Shown in pieces: positions 24,653 to 32,585 of a DNA stretch of 64,000 nt. The DNA is from Guptibacillus hwajinpoensis (lineage in GTDB: Bacteria; Bacillota; Bacilli; Bacillales; Guptibacillaceae), in NCBI RefSeq assembly GCF_001039475.1, contig NZ_LELK01000001.1:1576819-1640818 (forward strand), in the 5' to 3' direction. A program made the position numbers and the translations under genes. Within the stretch, counting starts at the first letter, position 1. The number at the start of each line of letters is the position of its first letter. The notes below the pieces were generated by a model that worked only from the letters and a program-made list of their open reading frames with translations, did no database searches and was not told the DNA's origin.

Positions 24653-24949
24653 ATGGGTTTCTTACTACTATCCTTACTATTCTCAATTGTAGGAAGCATA
24701 AGCGTGAAGCAGTCCGCAGGTTTTCAGAAAATCATCCCAGGGGTTACTTCCTTCATTTTCTTCGGAATGTGTATTTACTACCTTACAATTGCCGTTGAAA
24801 CGGTAGAAATCGGTATCGCCTATGCAATCTGGTCGGGCGCATCCATCGCGGGTACAACATTGGCTGGTATTTTGCTTTTTAACGAAAAAGCAAGCAAGCG
24901 TAAATTTCTTTCGATCGCCTTGATCGTTGTAGGAGTCGTCATTTTATAG
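24653..24949 (+). CDS. SMR family exporter, subunit 2 (lacks the membrane Glu)
   Basis: A 98-residue four-helix SMR protein. Where subunit 1 and EmrE have Glu14, this one reads LLFSIVGSISVKQSAGF, i.e. Ser replaces Glu. The pair may thus have only one proton/substrate-binding carboxylate. The stop codon TAG provides the first G of family A palindrome copy 7, which acts as terminator. Confidence 0.85.
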   Translation: MGFLLLSLLFSIVGSISVKQSAGFQKIIPGVTSFIFFGMCIYYLTIAVETVEIGIAYAIWSGASIAGTTLAGILLFNEKASKRKFLSIALIVVGVVIL

Positions 24950-24974
24950 GGGGTCAGACACGTGTCTGACCCCC
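24949..24974. repeat. Family A palindrome, copy 7 (CACGTG-core type)
   Basis: Perfect palindrome, five G/five C ends, arms TCAGACAC/GTGTCTGA, followed by TCTTCACACTTTTTTT. Begins within the stop codon of the SMR subunit 2 gene and is placed like its terminator. Confidence 0.92.
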
Positions 24975-25132
24975 TCTTCACACTTTTTTTTCATGTAAGC
25001 GATTAACAAACGAGCAATTCATTGAAATTCAGTTAAGTTTAACTTAACCTAAGTTAGTAGGTATTGAAGATTACTGAATAGTAGACACTAAAAAAGGTTA
25101 CCAAAACAGATGGATTTGGCTCTTTTTATAAG

Positions 25133-25168
25133 TTGATTGGCTTGTCCAATCAAGCTTCACACTACAAT
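25133..25168 (+). promoter_or_regulatory. Putative promoter with overlapping inverted repeat for DUF1641-NDH operon
   Basis: -10 TACAAT (25163-25168) with a weak -35 (CTTGTC, 25141-25146, 16-bp spacing). A perfect inverted repeat TTGATTGG-CTTGT-CCAATCAA (25133-25153) covers the -35 region, as expected for a repressor operator. A second inverted repeat GTTAAGT-TTA-ACTTAAC is at 25032-25048. The cognate regulator is unknown. Confidence 0.45.
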
Positions 25169-25230
25169 GCTATAGGTTTTCCTTACGAATGATAAATAAG
25201 CGAGCTAGCTTAAAAGAAGGAGTAGTGGTT

Positions 25231-25656
25231 ATGTCAGAATCAACAACAAAAGAAACAACGCAAGCAACACAAGAGCAGCGCGAATTACTCGATCAGCTTT
25301 TAGATCCAGAAGTACAGGAATCATTGAACACACTTGTTAAGGAGCTTCCGAAAGTAACAGAGCTAGTCAATATGCTTTCTTCCACATACGACACCGTTAA
25401 TGCGATTGCAACAGATGACGTATTAATGAGTGATACAACGGAATTCCTTTCAGAACTTATTCATCCTGTGAAGTCTACTGCTAAAGATGTTGCAGCGAAC
25501 GCAATTGAAGCTAAGGACATGGCTGAGAAGAGTTCAGAAACAATCGGCGTTTTCGGTCTACTTAAAATGCTCAAAGATCCACAAGCACAGAAGCTATTCA
25601 GATTTGTGAATGCTTACCTAAAAGTTTCTGGCGAACGCAACAACCAAAAATCATAA
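25231..25656 (+). CDS. DUF1641 domain-containing protein
   Basis: A 141-residue soluble, acidic, helical protein. DUF1641 proteins (B. subtilis YrhD type) lie next to formate dehydrogenase or NADH dehydrogenase genes and are thought to be accessory factors. The frame opens at 25189, but AGAAGGAG lies inside the extension and fits the ATG at 25231 (protein MSESTTKETT). It precedes the type II NADH dehydrogenase gene by 27 bp, so the two are co-transcribed. Confidence 0.82.
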   Translation: MSESTTKETTQATQEQRELLDQLLDPEVQESLNTLVKELPKVTELVNMLSSTYDTVNAIATDDVLMSDTTEFLSELIHPVKSTAKDVAANAIEAKDMAEKSSETIGVFGLLKMLKDPQAQKLFRFVNAYLKVSGERNNQKS

Positions 25657-25683
25657 AGAGCAGCTAAGAATGGAGGAAACATC

Positions 25684-26865
25684 ATGTCAAAACAAATCGT
25701 TATTCTAGGCGGAGGTTATGGTGGGCTTCTTGCTGCTTTATCCGTACGTCAATACTTAGGTGAATCAGAAGCAACTGTTACATTGATTAACAAAACACCA
25801 ACACACCAAATCATCACTGAGCTGCATCGTCTTGCTGCAGGTAACATTTCAGAGCAAGCAGCTGCACTTCCATTAGAGAAGTTGTTAAAAGGAGCAAACG
25901 TTGATCTTAAAATCGCAACTGTTGATTCATTCTCTGTCGACAACAAAGAAGTAAAGCTTAGTGACGGCTCTACTCTTTCATACGATGCACTTGTTGTTGC
26001 ATTAGGTAGTAAAACAGCTTACTTCGGCATCCCTGGCCTTGAAGAATACAGCATGGTCTTGAAATCAGCTGAAGATGCAAACAACATTCGTAATCATGTT
26101 GAAGAATGCATTAAGAGATTCGCTGAAACAGGTGACGAAGCTGATGCTACAATCCTAATTGGCGGTGGCGGTCTTACTGGTACAGAGCTTGTTGGAGAGC
26201 TAGCTGATGAACTTCCAAAAATGACACGTAAATACGGCGTTGACCGTGATAAGATCAAACTAATGCTTGTTGAAGCTATGCCGAAAATTCTTCCAATGCT
26301 TCCGGATGACTTGATTCAGCGTGCGATGACAAGCCTTGAAAAGCGAGGCGTAACATTCTTAACAGACCTTCCTGTTACAAACGTGGATGGCAACGTTGTT
26401 GAACTTAAAGACGGCCAGAAGATCGTAACGAATACTTTCGTATGGACAGGCGGCGTTCAAGGAAATCCACTGGTTGCTGAATCAGGCATTGCAGTGAACC
26501 GCGGTCGCGCAACAGTAAATAACTACCTTCAATCCACTTCTCACGAAGATGTATTTGTAGTAGGTGATAGCGCCGTTTACTTCAAACCTGGTGACGAGCG
26601 TCCACAACCACCAACTGCTCAAATTGCTTGGCAGATGGGTGAATTGGTTGGGTATAACCTATTTGCTTACCTTGAAGGCAAGGACTATCGAGACTTTACT
26701 CCAGTTAACTCAGGAGTACTCGCAAGCCTTGGTCGTAAAGACGCTGTTGCCTCAATCGGTGAGAACGCAACATCACTTAGAGGACTACCAGCTTCTGTTA
26801 TGAAAGAAGCAAGTAGCGTTCGTTATCTTTCTCATATCAAAGGTCTTTTCGCACTAGCGTATTAA
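25684..26865 (+). CDS. Type II NADH dehydrogenase-like FAD/NAD(P)-dependent oxidoreductase
   Basis: A 393-residue flavoprotein of the NDH-2 family. The FAD-binding GGGYGG is at residues 8-13, the NAD-binding GGGGLTGTELVGEL near 160, and the second FAD motif (VFVVGDSAVY) near 287. These enzymes oxidise NADH and reduce menaquinone at the inner membrane face without proton pumping. An AGGAGG-like site precedes the ATG. It is followed by a strong terminator. Confidence 0.9.
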   Translation: MSKQIVILGGGYGGLLAALSVRQYLGESEATVTLINKTPTHQIITELHRLAAGNISEQAAALPLEKLLKGANVDLKIATVDSFSVDNKEVKLSDGSTLSYDALVVALGSKTAYFGIPGLEEYSMVLKSAEDANNIRNHVEECIKRFAETGDEADATILIGGGGLTGTELVGELADELPKMTRKYGVDRDKIKLMLVEAMPKILPMLPDDLIQRAMTSLEKRGVTFLTDLPVTNVDGNVVELKDGQKIVTNTFVWTGGVQGNPLVAESGIAVNRGRATVNNYLQSTSHEDVFVVGDSAVYFKPGDERPQPPTAQIAWQMGELVGYNLFAYLEGKDYRDFTPVNSGVLASLGRKDAVASIGENATSLRGLPASVMKEASSVRYLSHIKGLFALAY

Positions 26866-26888
26866 GTTAAGTGCAAGATCAAAAAATA

Positions 26889-26926
26889 AAGCTCTTGAAG
26901 GACTTATGTCTTTCAAGAGCTTTTTT
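26889..26926 (+). terminator. Rho-independent terminator after the NADH dehydrogenase gene
   Basis: Stem AAGCTCTTGAA/TTCAAGAGCTT with inner GAC/GTC pairs and a U6 tail. Confidence 0.92.
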
Positions 26927-26942
26927 GATGAGAGAGCTGCGA

Positions 26943-26957
26943 GTGCCTGTCACCACC
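26943..26957. repeat. Family B repeat
   Basis: GTGCCTGTCACCACC, sharing its 12-base core with the copy at 10590-10601. Confidence 0.55.
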
Positions 26958-27051
26958 CGCTTTATGTAACCTTTTGTCGAACCTCCCCTCCTTTATCAAT
27001 TACGTATAATAATTCCGCTTTAAGCCACCATAACAAGTAGGGGTGATTCAA

Positions 27052-27228
27052 ATGAAATTGAATAAGAAGAAATTCGCTAATCAGCCAACGATGATGAAGA
27101 AATCGTATGTCAATGAATATGACCTAGGCGTTGATCAAGACGAACAAGCAATGAATGGCGAATACGGAATGTTAGAAACGGAGCAGGAAGATCGACTGCC
27201 CGATTCCAATCCTAAACGGAAACAATAA
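27052..27228 (+). CDS. Small hydrophilic protein of unknown function
   Basis: A 58-residue, highly charged protein with no membrane segment (MKLNKKKFANQPTMMKKS start; Glu/Asp-rich middle; PNPKRK-like basic end). A GTG nine bases upstream is possible, but GGGGTGA fits the ATG at 27052. Gene-like spacing, a proper ribosome binding site and a following hairpin support it being real; no family recognised. Confidence 0.65.
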   Translation: MKLNKKKFANQPTMMKKSYVNEYDLGVDQDEQAMNGEYGMLETEQEDRLPDSNPKRKQ

Positions 27229-27234
27229 GAAATA

Positions 27235-27255
27235 GGCATAGCACGTAGCTATGCC
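27235..27255. terminator. Hairpin between convergent genes
   Basis: GGCATAGC-ACGTA-GCTATGCC exactly fills the gap between the convergent genes at 27228 and 27256; probably a weak bidirectional terminator. Confidence 0.6.
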
Positions 27256-28092
27256 TTATCCATAGAATTTCTTCGTCCACTTCTTCACTACATTCTCGAT
27301 CGTCACTCTCGTTTCCACACAGCAATCAAGAAACAATAGCCTGAAATAACAGCTCTTCCAGAACTGCATCACATTCCCTTTCGTATGAAAGAACGGCACA
27401 CTATATCCTTCGTTAGTAAACCGTAACTCGAGCTCGTCTTCAATTCCAACAATCCACGATACTAGAACAGCATCACCCACACCTCGTTCAAGAAGTGCTT
27501 CTAATGATAGCAATAATCGCTCATCCTCATCATCTACATACACACCTTCTTTAAACAGACAAAGCTGAATCGTCTCAAGACACTGAGCAACACGCTCATC
27601 ACCGAATTTCCTGTGCTTAATCGCTTCAGCTAGTGCATCGGCACCGTGTGCAATGCTATGCGCCCAGCCCTTTTCTTCTACATACCCTCTCGTATCCTGC
27701 TCCTCCTGCAAATACCGAACACAACAATCAATGGCTCTATTTGCATCCTCGTCCGTTAGAAAAGGTACATCTCGATCCTTCTCTAAGAGAAGCGCAAGAA
27801 CTAGAATTGAAAAAGAACGAGTGAAAACAGCATCCGTCCCCTTTTCACCTATCCTATAAAATACGTGCTGATCATCTAAACAAGTCGTCATCACAATATT
27901 CATCTGCTTCACTGTTAAATAGTCCTTCATCACAAGCTCAGCAAACGTTCCAAAAATGAATTCATCCCTGAGCTCTGGATCCGTGGATCCAATCTCATTT
28001 AACATGCTCTCCAACAGAAGATCCATATCAACGCGTTTCACTTGATCAGGATATTCAAAGTTCATCTGCTTCAATTGCGTTTTAAGTTCCAT
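27256..28092 (-). CDS. DUF2785 domain-containing protein
   Basis: A 278-residue, mostly helical cytoplasmic protein matching DUF2785 (KGWAHSIAHGADALAEAIKHR and LCLFKEGVYVDDEDERLLLSLEAL). Function unknown. The open frame extends to 28257, but the extra N-terminal sequence is a translation of family A palindrome copy 8 (it contains VRHVSDPL) and lacks a ribosome binding site; GGAGGAGAGG fits the ATG at 28090-28092. Confidence 0.82.
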   Translation of the reverse strand: MELKTQLKQMNFEYPDQVKRVDMDLLLESMLNEIGSTDPELRDEFIFGTFAELVMKDYLTVKQMNIVMTTCLDDQHVFYRIGEKGTDAVFTRSFSILVLALLLEKDRDVPFLTDEDANRAIDCCVRYLQEEQDTRGYVEEKGWAHSIAHGADALAEAIKHRKFGDERVAQCLETIQLCLFKEGVYVDDEDERLLLSLEALLERGVGDAVLVSWIVGIEDELELRFTNEGYSVPFFHTKGNVMQFWKSCYFRLLFLDCCVETRVTIENVVKKWTKKFYG

Positions 28093-28141
28093 AACCTCTC
28101 CTCCTAGAAAAGCACTCTCCCATAGTTTAACAAATATAAGC

Positions 28142-28169
28142 AAAGGGTCAGACACATGTCTGACCCTTT
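28142..28169. repeat. Family A palindrome, copy 8 (ACATGT-centred)
   Basis: Arms AAAGGGTCAGACA (28142-28154) and TGTCTGACCCTTT (28157-28169) around CA. It lies between comK and the DUF2785 gene, 12 bp after the comK stop, and can act as its terminator. Confidence 0.9.
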
Positions 28170-28180
28170 CCCTATCCTCA

Positions 28181-28663
28181 TCAACAATACACAGGATTAT
28201 TCGAATAGTGACTAATCCAACGCCCCATCCGCTCCATTTGCTTCTGCAGCCTTCCAACAGAAACAGGGACCATTAATTCAAATCCGTCTAGAAAAAGGAT
28301 CTTCGAACAACTTTTCGAGAGCGCCGTCATCTCCTTCACATGCTGGTAGAAGATCCAACAGCAATCCATTTTCTCAGGTGATTCGGTTGGAAAAACCGAA
28401 ATCGAGTTCCAATGCGAGACAATAATCGGCGTTTGCTGCTCATACCTTAAATGGTAAATAACAGCCTTTCTACGACCTTCATATGTCATACCAGCCTCAA
28501 GACACGCATGCCGAATCAGCTCAACCGGTGTCTTAGTTGATAAATAAATGCCGTTTCGATCGTAGATTCTAGAGCTATACTCAACCTCTTTCGCAAGCTC
28601 AATTGCTTGCGTTGTTTTGCTTATCTCATAGTCATCCATTATTTCACTATTATATTCGTTCAT
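28181..28663 (-). CDS. comK: ComK-like competence transcription factor
   Basis: A 160-residue homologue of ComK, the master activator of competence genes in Bacillus. The conserved blocks EGRRKAVIYHLRYEQQTPIIVS, ISVFPTESPEKMDCCWIFYQHVKEM and FELMVPVSVGRLQKQMERM line up with the central DNA-binding part of B. subtilis ComK. It is somewhat shorter than the 192-residue B. subtilis protein, mainly at the C-terminus. The frame opens at 28735; the ATG at 28661-28663 (MNEYNSEIMDDYEI) starts where ComK proteins usually do. The upstream hairpin at 28783-28825 may affect its leader. Confidence 0.85.
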   Translation of the reverse strand: MNEYNSEIMDDYEISKTTQAIELAKEVEYSSRIYDRNGIYLSTKTPVELIRHACLEAGMTYEGRRKAVIYHLRYEQQTPIIVSHWNSISVFPTESPEKMDCCWIFYQHVKEMTALSKSCSKILFLDGFELMVPVSVGRLQKQMERMGRWISHYSNNPVYC

Positions 28664-28782
28664 CCTTAGTATCCCTTCCGCTCCATTGTTAGATGATTTG
28701 TAACTTATTATCATTGCATAAGGTTTCCCTTTCACACGTAAAACGGTATACTAGGAATACGTTGGTTTCCACGCCAACAACG

Positions 28783-28825
28783 ACCCCAGAATGTGTCTGC
28801 CAAGACTAGACATTCTGGGGTTTTT
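28783..28825 (+). terminator. Strong orphan terminator-like hairpin, possible small RNA end
   Basis: ACCCCAGAATGT (28783-28794) pairs with ACATTCTGGGGT (28810-28821), followed by U5. A second hairpin GTTGG...CCAAC (28761-28778) lies just before it, and a TATACT element is at 28747-28752. No plus-strand gene precedes it, so it may terminate a short non-coding transcript starting near 28758; equally it may be the leader structure of comK on the other strand. Confidence 0.55.
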
Positions 28826-29288
28826 AGGTATGCCGTTCAAGTACGATTCACCACCCTATCGTTCAATTTCCTTCCTTTTCTGCTAGTCTGGATGACCTAG
28901 TGGCCTTTTCCCTTTCTCCCATAAACCAGTTAGATCCTACTAGTAATTCCCATCCTACTTTTGATTATAGTTAATTATTTGAAATTTAGGAATACTTTTT
29001 TAGTATGATTTCCTCACTTTATTCTTCTTTTTTATTTCCAGTTTTGAAAGTATTAACACCTATTGATTTCCTTGATTAAAGTTGTATAATATAATGTTAT
29101 TTTTACCCAATTAAGTAAATTTCGATCCCTACACACCTGACTCCTCCTCACTATTGGGTACTAAGACCCCGTACGTGAGTCTCATTTTTAGGAGGTTCTT
29201 CCCATTTACCACACAAGTGACTATTGGTACCCTATAATACTGTTTGAGCATGATTTTTCTGCACAACTATACAAAGGGGATAGAGCGA
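28826..29288. other. Long control region upstream of the LXG operon
   Basis: 463 bp of AT-rich sequence without a credible gene. It contains a good sigma-A promoter (29063-29090), implying a leader of about 190 nt. Inside the leader ACCCAAT (29106-29112) can pair with ATTGGGT (29152-29158), and a second TATAAT occurs just before the first gene (about 29234). Confidence 0.6.
29063..29090 (+). promoter_or_regulatory. Sigma-A promoter of the LXG operon
   Basis: -35 TTGATT (29063-29068), 16-bp spacer, -10 TATAAT (29085-29090). Confidence 0.65.
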
Positions 29289-29657
29289 ATGTCCTATTTA
29301 TCATATTTACAATCAGAAATAGCTGAAAAACAAGTTCAGCTTATCCGCCTACAATCAAGCTTAACTAAACTTGAAGGTATACAAAATGAATTCTTCCAAA
29401 ATAAACAGCTTATCGATACTCCTGAACTCTCCCCTGCTACATGGGAAGGTGAGTTAGCGAACTCATTCAAAAACATTCGAGAAGATATGAAACTAGCTTA
29501 TCAAAATCTATCTGCGAATCAGCTAAACACAGCAATAATTACGATGGAAAATAAAGCACAGTATCTCAGGTACGAAATTCAGTCACTTGAAATGAACATT
29601 ACACAAGAAAGACATCGCCTCGAAGAAGAAGCAAGAGAAAGGAGAAATACCAATTGA
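29289..29657 (+). CDS. DUF5082-family (YwqH-like) LXG helper protein
   Basis: A 122-residue all-helical, coiled-coil protein (SYLSYLQSEIAEKQVQLIRLQSSLTKLEGIQ) of the YwqH/DUF5082 type, WXG100-sized. In other Firmicutes such small helical proteins bind the LXG domain and target the toxin to the type VII secretion system. The frame opens at 29244, but AAGGGGA fits the ATG at 29289. First gene of the operon; its stop overlaps the next start. Confidence 0.82.
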   Translation: MSYLSYLQSEIAEKQVQLIRLQSSLTKLEGIQNEFFQNKQLIDTPELSPATWEGELANSFKNIREDMKLAYQNLSANQLNTAIITMENKAQYLRYEIQSLEMNITQERHRLEEEARERRNTN

Positions 29658-29932
29658 GTCATGAGCTACTTGTCAAATTCAATGAAATTGAACAGTCCAT
29701 TAGTCGCATTGAAAAAAGTTTAAGTGCCTTTAACGCAGAACTTCCGAAGAACACAGGAGAAGGCAATAATCTTGATGTTGTGAATCGCTTGAATGAGTTG
29801 AATCACATGATGACAGAAGTCGGCAACGCTTATAAACAGATCCTAGCTGAAAACAACCAGACCGTACGAGAATCTGTACAACAATTAGAGAATGCAGACA
29901 AAGAACTCTCTTCCTCTATTCAATTACGTTAA
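29654..29932 (+). CDS. DUF5344-family (YwqI-like) LXG helper protein
   Basis: A 92-residue helical protein (HELLVKFNEIEQSISRIEKSLSAFNAELPK) of the YwqI/DUF5344 type. It starts with TTG overlapping the previous stop (TTGA), with AGGAG nine bases upstream. Together with the DUF5082 protein it should form the chaperone/targeting pair for the LXG toxin encoded next. Confidence 0.82.
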   Translation: MSHELLVKFNEIEQSISRIEKSLSAFNAELPKNTGEGNNLDVVNRLNELNHMMTEVGNAYKQILAENNQTVRESVQQLENADKELSSSIQLR

Positions 29933-29947
29933 GAGGTGAAGGCTACA

Positions 29948-31336
29948 ATGAAAACACTAGACGTCCAATCGCTTCATCAAGGTATTGAACATACCCGATC
30001 TGCCGTCACTACTATGAGAACGCAAACGACAGAGCTCCGTTCATCTATTGAAAGATTTACTACATTGGAAGCTTCTTTTAACGGTCATGGCGGGAAAGCA
30101 GTTCGGTCATTCTACCAGGAATGTCATCTCCCCTTTCTGACTTATTTGGAAAATGTCATAACTCACTTTGAAGAGAAGCTAGTCAATTTGATTAACTCTA
30201 TCCAATCATATGAACCACAAGAATCTGGATTCGTTCGAGAAGATTTTCTTGCTAATGATGTGGAGAATGGATTACATAAAGCTCAAAACATAACTGATCA
30301 ACTAACAAGCGACAGCAATTCCATTATCCGAAGCGTAAATGACATTATCTTTATTCCAGAATTACAGCAAGATGAATTTAATACAAATGTCCACAGAGGA
30401 CAAGAGAAAACAACCCAAGTTCTTGAAGATCTTCATGCTTTAGACAAAAGCCAAGCAAACCACTTAGAAGCAGTCCTTCAAGAATGCCACACACTCATGA
30501 ATTACATAAGAGAAGTATCAACCAGATTTCAAAGTGGGGATATTTCGATTAGTGGTTATCAGGTAGGAACGATGAGTGCTATTCCAGCTTATAAGACGGT
30601 GATGAGTGGTTTGTCTTCAGGTTCATCTGGGACGAGTACGGTTGGGAAGGCTGTTCAGGCGAAGAAATCTGTTGATGTTGGTATTGATCCTATAGCACCA
30701 TTTAAAGGACCAAGCGGAGCATATAGACTAGCTACTGATGGTTTTGCCTTTTATTCAGCAGGTCGAGAAGTTAAAGGAGGTTTTAGGATAGAGAAAGTCG
30801 GTAAATCAGATAAAGTTAAACATCTAGTTTACGAATCAAAGTACAATAAATTTAAAACCGCTCCTAAAAATGGACGAAATTTTAAGACCTTTACTCAAAA
30901 GTACATCAAATCCCAAGTAAATAGAGGGAATTCTCTTAATTTAAATGTTTCTAAATTTCTAAATGGTAAAGCAGGAGCGATTAGTGCTGTAAAAAGTAAA
31001 ATTGGATGGCTAGGAGTAGGTATCACTACGGTCGATAATGCAAGAAAAAATATTCACAACGATGAAAGCTCAAGCAAAATTGTTGGAGATGCAGTAATTG
31101 ATGTAGCGATCGGTGCAGCTACTCTAGCTGTCGGAGGCGCATTTGCTGCATTAGCTGTAAGCGCAGGTGCACCAGTATTATTTGGAACAGCAGTCACAGT
31201 CGCAGCATCTCTAACTGTTTCCTATGTATTAGATGGTCTTAAGATAAATAATAAATCAATTGGCGATCATTTTAAAAATGGAGTACAATCAGTAGCTGGT
31301 TGGTTCAACGATACTGCAGAGAGTATTGTTAATTAA
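29948..31336 (+). CDS. LXG-domain type VII secreted toxin with glycine-zipper C-terminus
   Basis: A 462-residue polymorphic toxin. Residues 1-200 form the helical LXG domain (MKTLDVQSLHQGIEHTRSAV, PFLTYLENVITHFEEKLVNLINSIQSYE). A Ser/Gly-rich linker (SGLSSGSSGTSTVGK) near 220 leads into a basic central part and a hydrophobic Gly/Ala segment at about 384-430 (AIGAATLAVGGAFAALAVSA and following) with repeated small residues, as in glycine-zipper membrane-inserting toxins such as TelE. No nuclease, deaminase or NADase motif is visible. The frame opens with GTG at 29936; AGAGGTGA fits the ATG at 29948. Membrane-disrupting activity is inferred. The secretion machinery itself is not in this window. 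Confidence 0.85.
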   Translation: MKTLDVQSLHQGIEHTRSAVTTMRTQTTELRSSIERFTTLEASFNGHGGKAVRSFYQECHLPFLTYLENVITHFEEKLVNLINSIQSYEPQESGFVREDFLANDVENGLHKAQNITDQLTSDSNSIIRSVNDIIFIPELQQDEFNTNVHRGQEKTTQVLEDLHALDKSQANHLEAVLQECHTLMNYIREVSTRFQSGDISISGYQVGTMSAIPAYKTVMSGLSSGSSGTSTVGKAVQAKKSVDVGIDPIAPFKGPSGAYRLATDGFAFYSAGREVKGGFRIEKVGKSDKVKHLVYESKYNKFKTAPKNGRNFKTFTQKYIKSQVNRGNSLNLNVSKFLNGKAGAISAVKSKIGWLGVGITTVDNARKNIHNDESSSKIVGDAVIDVAIGAATLAVGGAFAALAVSAGAPVLFGTAVTVAASLTVSYVLDGLKINNKSIGDHFKNGVQSVAGWFNDTAESIVN

Positions 31337-31360
31337 TTTAAAGGTATAGAGGAGGTTATT

Positions 31361-32098
31361 ATGCTTAAAATTCCTGAAAACAAAAAAACTAGAAACCTTC
31401 CAAATTATATGCAGGAACACCTCATTATGATATCACCTGATAGTGCAAAGGTAACAATCACGATGTTTTGTCTCATATTGCTTGATATGAGTGCTGTTCC
31501 TTTGCTCTATCCAAAAAATGACTTGATTTACATGATAACTATTCCACTAATCATTTTTATACATTTATGGTTAATCCGATTGTTATTCAAAAACCCTTAC
31601 ACAACACAGATGGAAACCACTTTGTTTATGGGTGTTTTTTCTATAATAGGAGCAATATGTAATTTCATCACTAGCATAAAAGTTTCATATGTATTTGTCG
31701 AAATATCAAACCTATGGTTCTATGTTGTGTTTTCAATAGTACATATAATACTTATTGCCGTTCTGATTCAATATCAAATCGAAAAATATTCTGAAATAAA
31801 TTATAAAATAGAGGAATCCAACAAATGGTATAACAATACAAGGTTTATTCCTCTTCTAACTGCAGCCCCTGGTATTGGCTACATTATATTTCAATCTTCC
31901 AAAAATAGTGAAAAAGGTATGCATAGTGTGTTTTTAATCGCAACAGTAATTTTCACTCTATTCCTATCGTACTTCGCTGCAAAGTACATTCATAAATACT
32001 TTTTTATGAAAACAAATATGAGATTAGTTTTCTTTGATAAACCTTCTGATAAAAATTTACTTAAAAAGTACGAAAGAAAAGGTGTTGTATACAAATAA
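31361..32098 (+). CDS. Multi-pass membrane protein, probable immunity protein of the LXG toxin
   Basis: A 245-residue protein with about six membrane helices and a cytoplasmic-looking basic C-terminus; no known family recognised. It follows the toxin gene by 24 bp with an AGGAGG site and overlaps the DUF4176 gene by one base. A multi-pass membrane protein directly after a membrane-acting LXG toxin is the expected place and type of an immunity protein. A broken copy of its 5' end lies at 32498-32554, which is typical of toxin-immunity loci that accumulate orphan immunity genes. Base composition is more AT-rich than the surrounding core genes. Confidence 0.65.
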   Translation: MLKIPENKKTRNLPNYMQEHLIMISPDSAKVTITMFCLILLDMSAVPLLYPKNDLIYMITIPLIIFIHLWLIRLLFKNPYTTQMETTLFMGVFSIIGAICNFITSIKVSYVFVEISNLWFYVVFSIVHIILIAVLIQYQIEKYSEINYKIEESNKWYNNTRFIPLLTAAPGIGYIIFQSSKNSEKGMHSVFLIATVIFTLFLSYFAAKYIHKYFFMKTNMRLVFFDKPSDKNLLKKYERKGVVYK

Positions 32099-32376
32099 TG
32101 ATAAAACTACTCCCAAACGGCACCATCGTCTTACTAGACGGTGGCAACAAAAAACTAATGATTTACGGTCGAAAACAACTTCACCTAGATGAAGAAAAAG
32201 TTGAGAACGAGCAAGACCTTGATATGTACGACTACATAGGTGTGCCCTATCCAGAAGGTTTTATTGATCAAGAGCATACTTACCTTTTTAATCACGAAAA
32301 CATTGCTCAAGTTATTTTTGAGGGATTTAAAAATGATGAAGAGGAGAAATTCCAGGAAGTATTGAAAGAAGTTTAA
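32098..32376 (+). CDS. DUF4176 domain-containing protein
   Basis: A 92-residue soluble protein matching DUF4176: GTIVLLDGGNKKLMIYGRKQ, YDYIGVPYPEGF and FNHENIAQVIFEGFKNDEE. DUF4176 genes regularly accompany LXG/type VII toxin loci, though their job is unclear. The ATG overlaps the stop of the membrane protein gene (TAATG), so the two are coupled, and a hairpin follows. Confidence 0.85.
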   Translation: MIKLLPNGTIVLLDGGNKKLMIYGRKQLHLDEEKVENEQDLDMYDYIGVPYPEGFIDQEHTYLFNHENIAQVIFEGFKNDEEEKFQEVLKEV

Positions 32377-32392
32377 TTATATGTTTTCATAG

Positions 32393-32425
32393 TCCCTCTT
32401 CTGTTTCATAAAGCAGATTGAGGGA
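32393..32425 (+). terminator. Hairpin terminator of the LXG operon
   Basis: TCCCTC/GAGGGA outer stem with inner CTG/CAG pairs, then UUUGUUG. Confidence 0.6.
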
Positions 32426-32497
32426 TTTGTTGTGTGGCTATCTAATCTCTTCTGATTTTAGATAGTATTTTTAGTTAGGACGAGATGAGAGATCACT

Positions 32498-32554
32498 ATG
32501 CTAAAAATTCCAGAAAATAAGAAAATTAAACATCTACCAGACCACTTCGTTTAA
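32498..32554 (+). pseudogene. Truncated second copy of the LXG immunity gene start
   Basis: ATG followed by 18 codons (MLKIPENKKIKHLPDHFV, then TAA). The first nine residues are identical to the start of the membrane protein at 31361 (MLKIPENKKTRNLPNYMQ) and the rest is similar. Nothing resembling the remainder of that protein follows, apart from another small membrane protein at 32586. It is the remnant of a duplicated immunity gene. Confidence 0.75.
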
Positions 32555-32585
32555 TTAATACACTAAAGTCAAGAAGGTGAACAAC

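Noticed and set aside
28093-28257. 55-residue N-terminal extension of the DUF2785 protein
   Set aside because: It is a translation of intergenic sequence and a family A palindrome; the strong ribosome binding site supports the ATG at 28092.
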